From: Syngnathus acus
Taxonomy: Eukaryota; Chordata; Actinopteri; Syngnathiformes; Syngnathidae
NCBI RefSeq assembly: GCF_901709675.1
Contig: NC_051095.1
Coordinates: forward strand, 21,701,956-21,765,955
Direction: 5' to 3'
DNA length: 64,000 nt
Part shown: positions 28,141 to 39,749 of the stretch, in pieces
Layout of the letters: every line of letters starts with the position of its first letter
Position numbering within the stretch: position 1 is the first letter of the stretch
The notes under the pieces: model-generated
The model's input: the letters and a program-made list of their open reading frames with translations, nothing else
Told to the model about the DNA's origin: nothing
The model's database searches: none
Program-made: the position numbers and the translations under genes

Positions 28141-28549
28141 TAGCAGTGAAAATACAATCAATCACTCAATTAAAGGATGCTGTGACAGTGACAAGAATCA
28201 GTTTGACTGATGGATGGATCAAATTTTCTAAGGTCTCACATTTGAGGCTCAGTATAGTTGTGACATTCACTCTAACGAACAATGGACGAACCCACATCAC
28301 ATTGTGAGGGTGTCTTAAGGCAAGTACACAAACCCATTTTGTCCTAATTTTGGAGACAGGTGCATGTGCTCTTGGCCTAAAAACTGTCGCATCTTCATTT
28401 TCGTCCTGGGGCAAGTCTATGTCACCGTGTTGAGGAACAGACCACAATACGCTTCGCTGGGTGTTGTGGCGGACCCAGGGCGTTATCTATTACACCCACC
28501 CAGCGTGACAATTTAGTAGACTAGACTTCAGAATAGATGAAACCAGCTC
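28141..28549. other. Noncoding spacer
   Basis: Contains a weak inverted pair near 28453-28505 (CGCTGGGTG and CACCCAGCG). No gene recognised. Confidence 0.45.
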
Positions 28550-29510
28550 TAAGGTGTGGCAGCTGTGACACTTTCTAATTGGCTATCAGAAACAAAAGGT
28601 CCAATTAACTCTGCTGATTGGCCAACACACGTAAGGATTTGCAAATGGAAATATTCAGCAGGTTTGTTGTTCATAATTGGCAATCTTTCTTTTTCCAAGC
28701 ATATTGGTAAGGAAAGATATGCTCTCACCACAACCCCCGCCAGTCGCCACTGCATAATCGGTTAAGACACTCTTTTTGAGGCATCTGATAATTGGGCCCT
28801 TGCTAACTTTGATCAGAAGTGGGGAGTCAGGTTAACTTTGGCCTGATTATTGGTATGTGTGTGGCCATCTTAACAAGCACAAACAGGAAACTTTGATTCC
28901 CAGACTCTTCTTCTGTCCTGGACAAGCAGAGTTGTGCTGCCACTTTTGGGAGGCTCAGGGTATTTAAGAATGTTATCTCTAATGCGCAGATGTCTTAAAG
29001 GTCCCTGTGGAACAGGCCTGCAATTCCCCCTCCTAATTAAAAATTAATTAAATCAGTGGTGGCTCAAGCCAGGCAGAAAGCTGAAGGCCGCAGCAGCCCG
29101 CCGCAGGAAACACAATCAGTTATTCAACTCAATTACAAGAAGCCACAGCCAGCTCCTCTGGCACCGATGTCACCTGGAGAGTCTGGGTGGTCTCTCGCCA
29201 GTAAGCAGAGGGGCCCACTTAAGCGTAGAATGGACAGAAAACTGCTTGTGATGCAAAACACACCTCACTCTTGTGATGAATACACATATAGTCATAGAGA
29301 CATCCTTTGTCACCTGTTTCCCCTCTTTCATCCCCAAGGGACTGATTTGGGGTGATTGTTCAGAAATTCCGACATGGATCAATACTTCTTTCAGCTCTCC
29401 CTTGGTATGGGCAAGAGACTTAGTGATTGCCCACTGTGTTGTCCAATTATTCAACAATGGTATACTGGAACCAATCCAAGACTATGAACACACAGGGAAA
29501 AGCAGGTAAG
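28550..29510. promoter_or_regulatory. Candidate conserved block ending at a splice-donor-like site
   Basis: Repeat-free, with motifs such as TAATTAAAAATTAATTAAAT near 29034 and three ATTGGC/CCAATTA-type cores at 28575-28680. Two overlapping plus-strand frames, 29056-29355 (99 codons) and 29273-29509 (78 codons), cover its right half. The last one ends two bases beyond a strong donor consensus, GCAG|GTAAGA, with the GT at 29506. Neither peptide resembles a family I know. Enhancer-type DNA is favoured, with a cryptic or noncoding-RNA exon as the alternative. Confidence 0.38.
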
Positions 29511-30139
29511 ACTGTTAATTGTTTGGTTGGTTTAATTAATTTGCTTTGCTTTAAACTGTGACTAAATTAAAAATAGATTGTCTTGTGTCTCAGACACACA
29601 CATAGAAATGCACACACAAATTCACACATTCTAGTTGGCATAGACACAGTTATTGCACGTCATCCTTTGTAATTATGCAGTAGCTATGAACCTTGACCTT
29701 CTCGCACACTAACTTGTCTGCTATATTGACAGTTGGGGAATTTAAGCCCACAAAGAGATTATAGTAATTGTCATCTGGTCTGAACGCAAACGTGAGCTAA
29801 ACGCCTTCGGGAGTAAACGAATTCTGATGTGAACTGTTCGTTAATTAAAGTCAACATTCCTTTTCCAAAGGTACATTCAGTTTATAGCTCATATCTATTC
29901 AAGGCCTAAGTAAAATAACCACACAGATATGAACTTTGTGACAGAGATTACTCTCACTTATCCAAAGAGAAAAAGATAAGCTATTTGTGTTAAGTGTGTT
30001 AAGTTTCGTTACCATGACAACATGGGTGGAGCTGGGATGGCCGACCGCACTTAGATCCACTATTTGAGACGGGACTGATTTAAATAAAGTGGTTTATGAT
30101 ACGGCAAGTCAGTATACTTTTAACCCAACATTGAACAGA
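29511..30139. other. Noncoding spacer
   Basis: AT-rich, no recognisable gene, transposon end or microsatellite. Confidence 0.5.
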
Positions 30140-30197
30140 GAGTGCCATGTAAAGGAGTAAAAAAATACCACAACTGGTTCATGAAGCAAATTTGAAG
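30140..30197 (+). repeat. Dispersed repeat, copy 1 (second at 63522-63580)
   Basis: Shares AGTGCCAT, AAGGAGT, ACAACTG, TTCATGAAGCA and ATTTGAAGC in the same order with 63522-63580, over about 58 bp in the same orientation. The TTCATGAAGCA core resembles words found in fish DNA transposons, but the family is not identified. Confidence 0.6.
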
Positions 30198-30239
30198 CTT
30201 CAGTTGACCATCACTAGAACATGTAGCATTAAAAACATC

Positions 30240-30515
30240 ATCGATTTCTGCTCTCTGCCTGTTTCCTGTTCTGATTCCTGTTGCTGACCTTGCTTGCCTG
30301 TTCACCTGACCATTCCTGAACGCTACCTGACCGAACTCTCTGCCTGTCCCTGACCACGTCTCTGCTCTACGTCCAGTCTGCCTGTTTATTTGCTCTGCTT
30401 TGTTCTCTGCCAGACCTGATCTGATGCTCATCCTAGTCTCCCACTTCCCTTTTCCCCTTATCAAATAAAGACGTTTGTGTTGCCCTGCCCTCATTCCTGA
30501 CGACAATAATTCACC
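30240..30515 (+). mobile_element. Pyrimidine-rich retroelement-like 3' end
   Basis: A run of imperfect CTGCCTG / CCTGACC / TTGCTGACC words is followed by CAAATAAAGACGTTTGTG (polyadenylation-like signal at 30462). This layout is common in 3' ends of certain fish retroelements, possibly LTR type. No reverse transcriptase or paired LTR is seen, so the class is uncertain. The 128-codon minus-strand frame is an artefact of the low-complexity composition. Confidence 0.45.
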
Positions 30516-31840
30516 CCACCACCCTCAACTTTCTTCAACAAACATGTGCCGCTTACCTGAAGGCAATGCAGTTAGCTTACGCAAATTTGTGTTTTTTGAG
30601 AAAAACTAAATATAGCGCTGTTTAATTTTTGAATCTGCGTTAGTCTTTCAGCCCTCCAAATCCAGACTATAAAAAGGATAGTTTTTGTACAGTTAACTCT
30701 GATAATTAAATCAAGACTCTGTGACATGGGAGCAAAATTGCAGAACATCTCTGACATTTTATTTTTTAAATAAACAATTTACTTGGATGGTTGATTTTAC
30801 ACCGAGGCTACATGATGGCGATCTGAATAAAAGAAGTGAAAATGGGGTCTCTTCTTTTTATTCCGCATTTAGATGAGCGTTTATCAGAGCCAGTGATGGA
30901 AGAGTGTGTGGAAATGTTTGTGTATGCATCCGAGCCAGTCATGTAACTCCGAAATGTCCATGTGCATGCGTAAAATCTTGTTTCTGATCTATGTTCTACG
31001 TTAATAATATGCGCTGCAAAAATCAAAACGATAACGCCTCACAAAAAAAGAACAAAAAATCTTATAATTGTTGAAAGAAGCTTGAGTAGCTTGATGGGCT
31101 GACAGATGGCTATAGTCAGACATGGTTGGCCCCTGTACTGGCACATGTCAATGCGTACGCAGCATGAGTGGATTTTTCCAGAGTTTGGGGCCATGTACTA
31201 TATGGGAATGCAATGGCAGAGTGTATTCATTTTTTCTACTCTGGAGGGTTGGTTCAAATTTGTACGTATTCAAGGCCCCAAAACCCCGTCATCGTCCAAG
31301 GAAAATATACTTCCGAAATAATAGTATTTTGGAGTTTTTACTCACAAGCGTCTTCGTATTACAAGCCCTTAATTTGCATTTTGCAGGACCCCATGGAAAC
31401 CCAAATATTTTGACAAAGCACTACCTTTCCATTAGATACCCCTTTAAGATCAAACATAATTTTTTTTTGTGGTTTCACAAAAGAACAAAAAAAATAATTT
31501 AAAAACTATTTTCTGTAATTTATGCTTTTAAGGAGGGAGTTTTGAACAACCACAAGTGAATAAAAACTCCAGATTGTATTTACTTCCCATTTACCAAAGT
31601 TGTGGAGTATCAGCCTTGTTAGAGTGGCAAGAGTTCTTTCCAGATGAACATCAAAATTCAAGAAGCAGTGACGGTTGAAAGCGGTGCCTCGCCAGGCTCA
31701 TCGTATCATCTCTGTCTTTCACTGCTCATTGGCTTGTTTGATTATTAATTAGCCTCAAGTGAAGTCATCATTTTTTAGACATACATTTGTATGTGTGAAT
31801 TAGTTCTGCTACATTGAGAGTCACTGAGATGTCAGTAATC
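30516..31840. other. Noncoding spacer
   Basis: Overlapping plus-strand frames of 71-126 codons at 31106-31502 have no recognised domain. A regulatory-like patch occurs at 31725-31770 (TTATTAATTAGCCTCAAGTG). Confidence 0.45.
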
Positions 31841-32400
31841 ATGTGTAAGTGTGACGCTCGGCACCCTTTCTCATTACCGCAAACGACATTATTCTCCCGC
31901 AGTGATTGACGCTGTTTGCAGATTTCCCCTCTTACCTTCAGTTTTTACACTGACTGAGACAGGCTCCGAGCATAAACAACCAGGTAGTGTTCATCTCATG
32001 CAACTTATCTGCCAGGCAAAACCCAAGCCTCCAACTGATACAGCACTGATTCTAACTCCCAATGGTGTAATGCAATATGTTCATGCTTTGGAGAAGAGAA
32101 AGTGGTGCTCCACTGGGAGCCTCAGCGTTTGAATCTTTCTGTACCCAGAGCCACAGAGCTTGCGATGATGTTCACCAGCTCCAGACAGATAGTTGTCTGT
32201 GATGTGGCAGCCTGCAGATATGCCTTTGGTTCCCTGCAAGAACTGTCTCTGGAGTTGAGGGACCTATGGTGCTCTGAGCTCTACACAAACTCAGCTTCAT
32301 ATCATCAGAGAAGCAATGTACTAATTCCAGCTGCTGTTCTGTATGGCATAAACAACATTATCAGTGAAGCGAGTTGTCTTAGTTTTGGGGTCTAACTATT
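31841..32400 (+). other. Unrecognised low-repeat block with two overlapping open frames
   Basis: Frames 31851-32132 (93 codons) and 32102-32395 (97 codons) overlap in different phases and together keep about 545 bp open on the plus strand. Composition is more balanced than its surroundings. The second reading contains MFTSSRQIVVCDVAACRYAF, with no family I recognise. A decayed gene or retrocopy with one frameshift, or conserved noncoding DNA, are the options. I cannot choose from sequence alone. Confidence 0.3.
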
Positions 32401-33262
32401 ATTATGTTCTAGAAATAATCATGTCGCATAACATTGTCTTATCTGTATGGGCAATATTTTTATAACAATATGAACCTTTTAGCACAACAATCAGAGACTG
32501 GGGAATGTAGCCATAATTTCTTTTTATTCTTCCGCTATGGTGTAGGGAATGGCCAGTAGTTTTATCTTGGGGCGAACACGTGTCTATTATTTGTTACTTT
32601 TTGTTTAGTCTTCTGCAGAATGAACAACTGCAGGCTATGATTTTGTTTGCATGTTGGTTCAAGTTAAAAATGAAAGGTGAATAATTAGATTCAAGTTACT
32701 TTGTTATGCTGATAATTGATCCAGAAATGCAGAAATATATATTTTTTGTAACCTGAAGTCAAAGACTGATTAGAATTTAGTCTCGGAACGAATGCAAAAT
32801 ATTCACGCTACTTAAGGGATATGAGGTCAAAATGTTGGCACGCTCTCACCTGATAACGAAATGTAATTTCATGACTTGTGGCTCAAGGCAAAGTCATAGA
32901 ATTGAGTGAAGACTAAATCCCAGCAGCATTGTTTGTCATGGATGCCCTTTGAGTCTCGCTGGTGTGAATGCTGGTTGCTTGAGGCTGTCCCTGCTGCTGG
33001 TGTTGCTTTATTTTTTTAAATTAAAATTATTGAATATTTTTATTGACCTTAGATTATGTGGCTTTGTTAATTTCATAGCTACATATTTGCATAATCATTA
33101 AAAATTCAGTTTCAGAGTGATACATACATACATATACACAAAAATGACAAATATCTGACTGCAAAATATCAGCGTTTGGACTCCACCATGTCATCACTTT
33201 GAAAAAGCTGTGAATAAAAATATATACTCAGAAAATTAATAAATGCATTTTCTGTTTTGTTA
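32401..33262. other. Noncoding spacer
   Basis: AT-rich with short TACA units near 33122. No recognisable feature. Confidence 0.5.
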
Positions 33263-33473
33263 TACAGTGATCCCTCACCAATTCGCGCTTCACGTTTCGC
33301 GAATGCGCTACTTCATGAGTTTATAAGTGATGGAAGAACGCCATTTAAATACACGCTGATAGCGCGGGGCGTGCCTCTGAGCAATGTGCGTCACTGCGGA
33401 CAAGCGTAGAAAGTGCGGCAGCCAGTCTGTCATGAACTAGGCAGGATAACTCCATGTGCAACACGGAATGTTA

Positions 33474-33770
33474 ATTTAGGGCAGAGGCGGTCCTGGCTAC
33501 TTTTGCGCCCTGGGCAAACCATCCATCGCGGCGCCATCCATCGCCCCTAACCCCCCCACACACACACACACACTCAGCAGGAAATTGACATCACGTGACA
33601 ATAAGGGCGCCCCAGTGCCCACTGACCAGATTTGAGATGGAAATGACTGAGCTAGAAAACTGGCGATTTTTTATTTTTTTTCCCTTGAAAGCGGTCGTGC
33701 ACCCCCACGTGGATTGCGCCCTGGGCGGTTGCCCATATTGCCCATAGCAAAAAACGGCCCTGGTTTAGGG
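33474..33770. mobile_element. Nested hAT-like MITE
   Basis: The element at 33482-33762 (281 bp) starts CAGAGGCGGTCCTG and ends AAAAAACGGCCCTG, an imperfect inverted pair. Flanks ATTTAGGG (33474-33481) and GTTTAGGG (33763-33770) match at seven of eight bases, fitting a hAT target duplication. It repeats the word GCGCCCTGGGC near both ends (33506 and 33716). An internal CA run is at about 33556-33572. It inserted into the pogo/Tigger-like element, so it is the younger of the two. Confidence 0.75.
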
Positions 33771-33810
33771 AATGCGAAAAGACCGGTTGTGCGTTGTGGT
33801 GTCATCTCGT

Positions 33811-33957
33811 TACACAGCGGATCAGGCAAACGGAAATCAGGTGGAAGGCGTGCGTGTCAAGGCAGACAACCAGCCAGGCGTACGGCTACACAGCAGGTCA
33901 GGCAAACAGAAATCAGGTGGCAGGCATGCGTGTCTCAAAGCAGACGAAACGGTGACC
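33811..33957. repeat. 76-bp tandem duplication inside the transposon
   Basis: Unit 1 begins at 33811 and unit 2 at 33887, both with TACACAGC, TCAGGCAAAC, GAAATCAGGTGG and CAGAC in the same order. Several point differences and small indels show the duplication is not recent. Confidence 0.8.
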
Positions 33958-34913
33958 GACAACTGACCGGCGTCTATATACACGTCCTAATCAGCGGGTA
34001 ACACGGAACAGGTAGTAGTGGCGATCAAAGCCGATTAGCATGCACAGATCCGTATTGGCAACGCGCGCCCCTGACTTCTAGCACGTAGGGCGCATCAGGA
34101 GGGCGAGAGCAGAGACATGACACAGCTGCGCATGAAGGAAAAATAAACCGCCGTGCAGAAGGAGTCGGGACTGCGGCAATGAGCCCTGATAGCGTGGGGC
34201 GTGTGTCTGAGCAATGTGCTTCACTGTGGACGTGACTGAGTTCAAGCGCTGGTGGCGGCAGCCGGCCACGCGCAAAGGAAGTGGGACATGTGACAATATC
34301 ATGCGTTTGTTGTTTGGGAATGGTTGTGAAGGGAATGGGAAAAGTTAATGTTGCAGAAAAGTATTGGGGATGGTTTAAAAAAATCTTAATATTGTGTACT
34401 GGACCACAATGCAACAGGAGATTCATGCACAACCGTGACTCACTTTGGTTTCGCTATGCATGATGTCCCCTGGGTTAATATAGTGTGGTAATTTCAAAGG
34501 TGGACACTTTGCATTGCTTGGCGAGGAAAACCACTCCCAAATTGATTGTACTGCACCCATGCCCTCTAGCGGCCATCATGAAACATTACGTGTCGGAAAT
34601 TTCAACACAGTGTTTAAATTTCTAAATAATATATTTACCGTTTCTACTTGGTGGTTTTTCACAGGTGATTCGGGAACGCATCTCCCGCGAAAAAACGAGG
34701 GATCACTGTATATCAGTTGTTTACACCCATTGCGTGTTTCCAGGGTGTGACTGAATTAGAAAAGGTCAACTGGTGAATTAATAAAACCTCACCACACACT
34801 CTCTGAAAATGCCACTTTCTTTTTTCACTCACAACTTACTGGTGAGATGGTGCATATGGTTTCACTCCAAAATATATCTGCAAAACAGCAGACAAACAGT
34901 AAATTTCTTCACC

Positions 34914-34916
34914 GTG

Positions 34917-34966
<50 letters not shown>

Positions 34967-34970
34967 CACA
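34914..34970. repeat. (GT)n with CGCGCGCACA end
   Basis: A GT array with one interruption (34931-34933) that runs into CGCGCGCACA, an alternating purine-pyrimidine tract favourable to Z-DNA. Confidence 0.95.
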
Positions 34971-36131
34971 TGTAGAGTGTACTTTTATGTGTGAAAATTA
35001 GGCTTTCATCCCACTAACAGGCTGAGTGTGAAAGTGTTAATGTAGCAGCGTTTCACACCTTGCCAACTAATGACCAACATCAGTGATGGGAAGCACATTG
35101 CACTCTGACACCCTCGGGACCATTGATGCTTCCTGGATCAAGCCTGTACTTCCCTCATTGACACATGCATCATTTAAATCCACAGCATTACCAATTGATG
35201 TGTTTTGAAGCTCTTACCCCTCCACCTCCTCCACGAATACACATACACACGCACATACACATCTATTCTACGTCTCATTAAACTTAGCTTGAATGGAATT
35301 TTTTCTGCAGCATTTATTTGTGTTAAACGAAAGTGGAATACACAACCAATAAATCATTCTCTTATTATTTTAAAGGTATGAAAAAGTTTGCATTGGGTTA
35401 AAGAAAAATAAAACAGTGTTTTTATCTTCCATAATGCAATGATTGTAACTGAAATATAGACTGTGAAGAAAGTGTAGTTACAAAATACTTGAGATGTAAT
35501 TGGATCACTCTGAACTTAATGCAACTTGATTAACACACCACAGTACCAGGCAAAAATAAATAAATTAGATTGCAAGCAAATCCTTTGGCAATATAAACAT
35601 ATTGAATGCATACTAGATAGGTAGATAGACAAGACAGACAGACAAATAAATAAATAAATAAATCTCTTTGCCACCATGGCAGCTCCGAGGCACATGTTAA
35701 TGTCCTCTGACACCCCAAGTAGTCATTTTTGTGAACCTGTCCTTGCATATATACTTTTGTTTTCCTGACTGTCTCTCCTCTGCAGAATCACATATTCACT
35801 TGTTTGAATACAGATCATCTTAAAATATAAAATGGCAGAAAAAAAAGAGCACATTGTCTTGTTTTAATAAACTGCTATGTGTGTAGATATGGTTCGTACA
35901 TGTTAAAATTCAGAAATACAAATTTTAAACAAAATCATAAGCAGTCATTAAAATGACTTAACATTAGCACCCAAATATCTTGAGTGGAAATAAATAATTA
36001 TTGATTCTGCTGTATGATACAGTGAAGCCTTATAATACACCACATATGTACAGGGAATTAAACTGTAGATTTTCCTACAAAATTAACCAGCCAAATCTTC
36101 TCGGCCCATCCAACTCCGCTGTATAATCATT
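34971..36131. other. Noncoding spacer with compound microsatellite
   Basis: No gene recognised. A compound GATA/GACA/AATA tract occupies 35614-35663. A splice-acceptor-like TCTCCTCTGCAG at 35774-35785 has no coding frame behind it. Confidence 0.5.
35614..35663. repeat. Compound GATA/GACA/AATA microsatellite
   Basis: GATAG/TAGATA units pass into GACA and then AATA units, forming a degenerate compound tetranucleotide repeat. Confidence 0.85.
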
Positions 36132-36420
36132 TTGCCAACATTAGGACCACTTTTGTCATTTTTGTTCGTTTTTCTTTTTGGAAAAATAGTTTTCGAGAGG
36201 GGTCGTAAAACATGCTAAATATACCGAAAACATCGCTAAGTTGGCAACACTGCAGACAAGTCGTAGCTAGCTTTTGTTTGCAACGTTGCTTGTACTCGTG
36301 TGCACATAAAATGACAGCACAATTTTCTAAACAAAAGCACTGCATAGTTCATGTTTTGCTTCATGACTCCATAGTCACTGTGAGTGCCAATCAGAGACTG
36401 TGGGCGGGCCGGATGTTGCC
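36132..36420 (-). mobile_element. DNA-transposon-like repeat, copy A (copy B at 59756-60000)
   Basis: Shares TTGCCAACATTA, GTTGGCAACACTGCAGACA, AAGTCGTAGCT, AAACAAAAGCACTGC and CAGAGACTGTGG in the same order with 59756-60000. On the minus strand the middle reads CAGTGTTGCCAACTTAGCGA, recalling the end of a frequent fish DNA transposon. The copies are strongly diverged and contain no coding sequence. Confidence 0.6.
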
Positions 36421-36451
36421 CCATGGCCGTTCTTGGTCCTCATCTGTAGTA

Positions 36452-36505
36452 TCCATCCATCCATTTTCTGAACCTCTTCTCCTCACGGCGGTCGTGGGTG
36501 ATCTG
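36452..36505 (-). mobile_element. DANA/mermaid-type SINE 3' end fragment
   Basis: ATCCATCCATCCATTTTCTG followed by AACCTCTTCTCCTCACGGCGG is the reverse complement of the usual 3' end of the SINE seen in full at 37910. It is heavily 5' truncated. Confidence 0.7.
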
Positions 36506-37898
36506 TCATAGTTACAGTAAAATTAATCTTATGGAAAACCTTTATAACTTTAAAACTTTTATCAGCCAAACTTGATATTATGCGCATACCCACAATGCAT
36601 TTTATTTGGTGATAATTGAATATAAAAACAAAAACAAAATTAAACTCACTAAAAATGATTTTTATATCTTTTCTGAATCAATTATTTGCAATAAAATATA
36701 TTGTCATCATCCAATCTTACTAGAATGCCGTTTTGGTTAAAGCATTCTAATATTGCTTTATTCTTGCGGAGGTAAGATTATAGAAGGAGAAAAACAACAA
36801 CAAATCATTATAGATAATGTATTTGCAATTGTAATTTTTTATGTAATACTCTATTTCAATGTTCTAGAGCTATTCAAACCTATAAAAATATCATAACTGC
36901 AACATTTATGAGCATAATTTAAAAAGAAAATGCAGATGTGAAATGATTATTCCTTATTGTCCTTGCTTTTAATAATATTGAGGAATAGGTTCAAATGAGT
37001 CTCTGATTTCAAGCCGAGAGCAGTCACGGCAGTAATATTACACTGCGGCCTGCAGCAACATACAGTAATAATAGAATACAGCAACAAAAAGGTCTAAGAG
37101 TTTGTTACTGTTTCAGAGTTTCAACGCTGTTTGAATGCCCTACAAATCTACAAACCAGTCTGGTTAAAATGCTCTTTCAAATAGCAACACTTAGTCTCAA
37201 TAAAATATCTCTTGTGTTGAATTAAGGCACCTTCTAACAGAAAATGATCTTATAATATTCATATGTATCAATTTTTTTTTGTGGTATTTTGTACAGGGCA
37301 AAACATATCCTTGCGTAATGAATGTTTTTGACACCTAACAAGAGATGTGCTGTATTTAAAGAGTGTGGGCTGCGGTATTGACACAGTAAACATGATTTAG
37401 GTTATGGGTGCTGTTCATTCATAAAAAGATTATTCTTCACCAGCACGGTTATCTGCAGTAGCAGATGTGTGCTTGTGCTCGTGGCAATTGTGCCATGTCA
37501 GAAAAAAATCAGTGATCAAATCCACATGTAGCTACAACGTGCAACAGTTACAATCATGACATTTTCTTGATACATTTGGGCTTTCACTTGTTAGTAGGCC
37601 GATGAAAGAATAAAAATAGATATTAAATAATGTGCTTTTTTACTTGAAAGAACACACAAGCGCCGATATACATTGAAATTAAATGAGTATTATGGCCATA
37701 CTAAAAACATTACGAAATACAAATAATTAAGAAATAATTAAGTTGAGTTCGTTCATGAATCACAACATTATGAGAATAGATTTCTAAAGTTTTAAGAATA
37801 CAGTTGTAACGTTTGAAAAATTAAACCAAACTATAACAAATGAAATGGTATAACAATACAGGCATTGTTTTAATATAATATAATATTTTAGAGCAAAT
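36506..37898. other. Very AT-rich noncoding spacer
   Basis: No gene, microsatellite or transposon end recognised. The composition is among the most AT-rich in the window. Confidence 0.5.
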
Positions 37899-38273
37899 TA
37901 TTTTTCTCAGGCGGCACGGTGGAACACTGGTTAGCACGTACGCCTCACAGTTTCAGAGGGTGCGGGTTCGATTTCGCCTCCGGCCCTCCTTGTGTGAGTT
38001 TGCATGTTCTCCCCGTGCCTGCATGGGGCTTCTCCGGGCACTCCGGTTTCCTCCCACTTCCCAAAAAATGCTTGGTAGGCCGATTGAGCACACCAAATTG
38101 CCCATAGTAGTGAGTGCGAGTGCGGATGTGTGCCCTGTGATTGGCTGGCAACCGGTTCAGGGTGTCCCCCGCCTACTGCCCGATGACAGCTGGGATAGGC
38201 GCCAGCAAGCTTGTGACCCCCGTGGGGACAAAGTGGGAAAGAAAATGGATGGATGAATGGATATTTTTTCTCA
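37899..38273 (+). mobile_element. DANA/mermaid-type tRNA-derived SINE, near full length
   Basis: The element (about 37910-38261) begins with a tRNA-like head containing an A-box-like TGGTTAGCACG and a B-box-like GGTTCGATTTC, the internal RNA polymerase III promoter. The conserved body follows (GAGTTTGCATGTTCTCCCCG, TCCGGTTTCCTCCCAC, GATTGGCTGGCAACCGG), then an ATGG-type tail. Target-site duplication TATTTTTCTCA (37899-37909) is matched by TATTTTTTCTCA at 38262-38273, differing by one T. This supports LINE-mediated retroposition and a fairly recent insertion. The short frames across it are not genes. Confidence 0.9.
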
Positions 38274-39684
38274 AACAGGCCAAGATTGTCAGGTTTTTTT
38301 GTTTGTGTTCTGCTTGGTAGTTTACTAATAATATATACCAGAATAAAAAAATAAGTAAAAATGTAAAGCACCCTGTAAATATAACAATAGAAAAATAAAT
38401 GTATGTGTTTTTCCTCCACAGCCCCTCTTTAATAAGCATTTCCTTCTTTCCATTGCATTGTCAGATGATAGTTTCCATGAACAACACATGCAGAGATAAG
38501 AGTGATTTCCATATGCATGCGGTCATCTTTGAGTGTGAAATGTCAGCCCTCCTTCCTTTTAACCACATTGCATAATCAAAACCAGCTGGGAAATCATATG
38601 GGAGTGACATACTGCTAACAGCTGGGAACTTTCTCCGACATATTTCAGCACCATGGACAGAGGTATCAGGGTTTTTCCGAGTTGAAATTGGAGCTGCGGA
38701 TGGGCAGATTTATGCTCCACTTGCCCGCATGCAAAGCACAATAGCAGTGTCCCTCAAGCAGGTGGGGATTAAGCGTAGTGCTCGAGGACACTTAACTGAT
38801 GCAAATGCTTACTGTCACTGGTGGTGAAGCTTAGTCCAGCTTGATAAAAATGGTTACTTCGTTTAGTATGCAATGTATGCTTTATTAGATCATGTTGAAA
38901 CTGGATGAAAAATGGAATTTGAATGTACAGTATTTGTTGCCAGAGCGATTTGAATCAACATCATTGCTGGGACATGTTGGTTTGTGTGTGTTCCCAGGTC
39001 ACACCAAGGGCACTTTTTTTTCCCATGAGTAATGATGTAATCTTCTTCATTACCCTTCTTCCTAGTTGGCGATAGCCCTCGGTGCTTCTATCATTATGTT
39101 TCCAATGCAGAGCATAAAACAGCCCTCTTCTATCAGGAGCTTAGATACTGCAAGCTGGTGTTTGTGCGGGTACTGATAATGAGGGACCATTATATTTGCA
39201 TTTGTCCCCCACTCCCCGACACAGCGATAGCTGTGCCAAACTACAGTACATACAAGATGGACCAAACTTTGTCTGTGAGGAATGGACACACAGGCACACA
39301 CACACACACACACACATTCTGATTTATGTGTGTCGAGAGGACCTAAAACAGCTGTAAGAGTAATAATATTTACCACCCAAAATTTTGAATAGCAATGATA
39401 ATCCTTAACTAAAAAGTGTGAATTGGAAAATTCTTATATTTCCTCAGCTTGATATGTCATTAAAGTCCTTCTTAAGGATTAGAACTCAAGATCAGTATCA
39501 CGACTATAATGGCAAGAGCATTTGTTCTTCATGTTTTACTGTGAGTTAAGCCCGTGCCAACATGAAAGAGGTTAAAACCTTGTGCAGTTTGATAAACAAC
39601 GGATTACTTTGATTCTAAAAACAGCACCGCACACTCACATTGCAGATGTCAACAATTAACTTTAATGTGACATAGAATTACGTA

Positions 39685-39749
<65 letters not shown>

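Larger units (their letters stand above)
33263..34710. mobile_element. pogo/Tigger-like DNA transposon, 1.44 kb
   Basis: Terminal inverted repeats CAGTGATCCCTC at 33265 and GAGGGATCACTG ending at 34708 are flanked by TA on both sides (33263, 34709), as expected for the Tc1/mariner-pogo group. The interior is CpG-rich compared with the neighbourhood. It has no transposase frame (longest about 135 codons, unrecognised), so it is non-autonomous. A 47-bp word (33355-33401) recurs as a direct copy at 34185-34231 with about 41 matches, and a 76-bp tandem duplication lies at 33811-33957. A hAT-like MITE is nested at 33482-33762. TIR identity indicates the ends are intact. Confidence 0.85.

Noticed and set aside
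30120-30506. 128-codon Arg/Gly/Gln-rich minus-strand frame
   Set aside because: Product of low-complexity CTGCCTG-type repeat sequence.
37910-37985. Functional tRNA gene
   Set aside because: Has A- and B-box-like words but no cloverleaf-compatible acceptor stem and continues into a SINE body.
37931-38419. 162-codon minus-strand frame, among the longest in the window
   Set aside because: Lies across the tRNA-derived SINE, whose GC-rich body lacks stops by chance.
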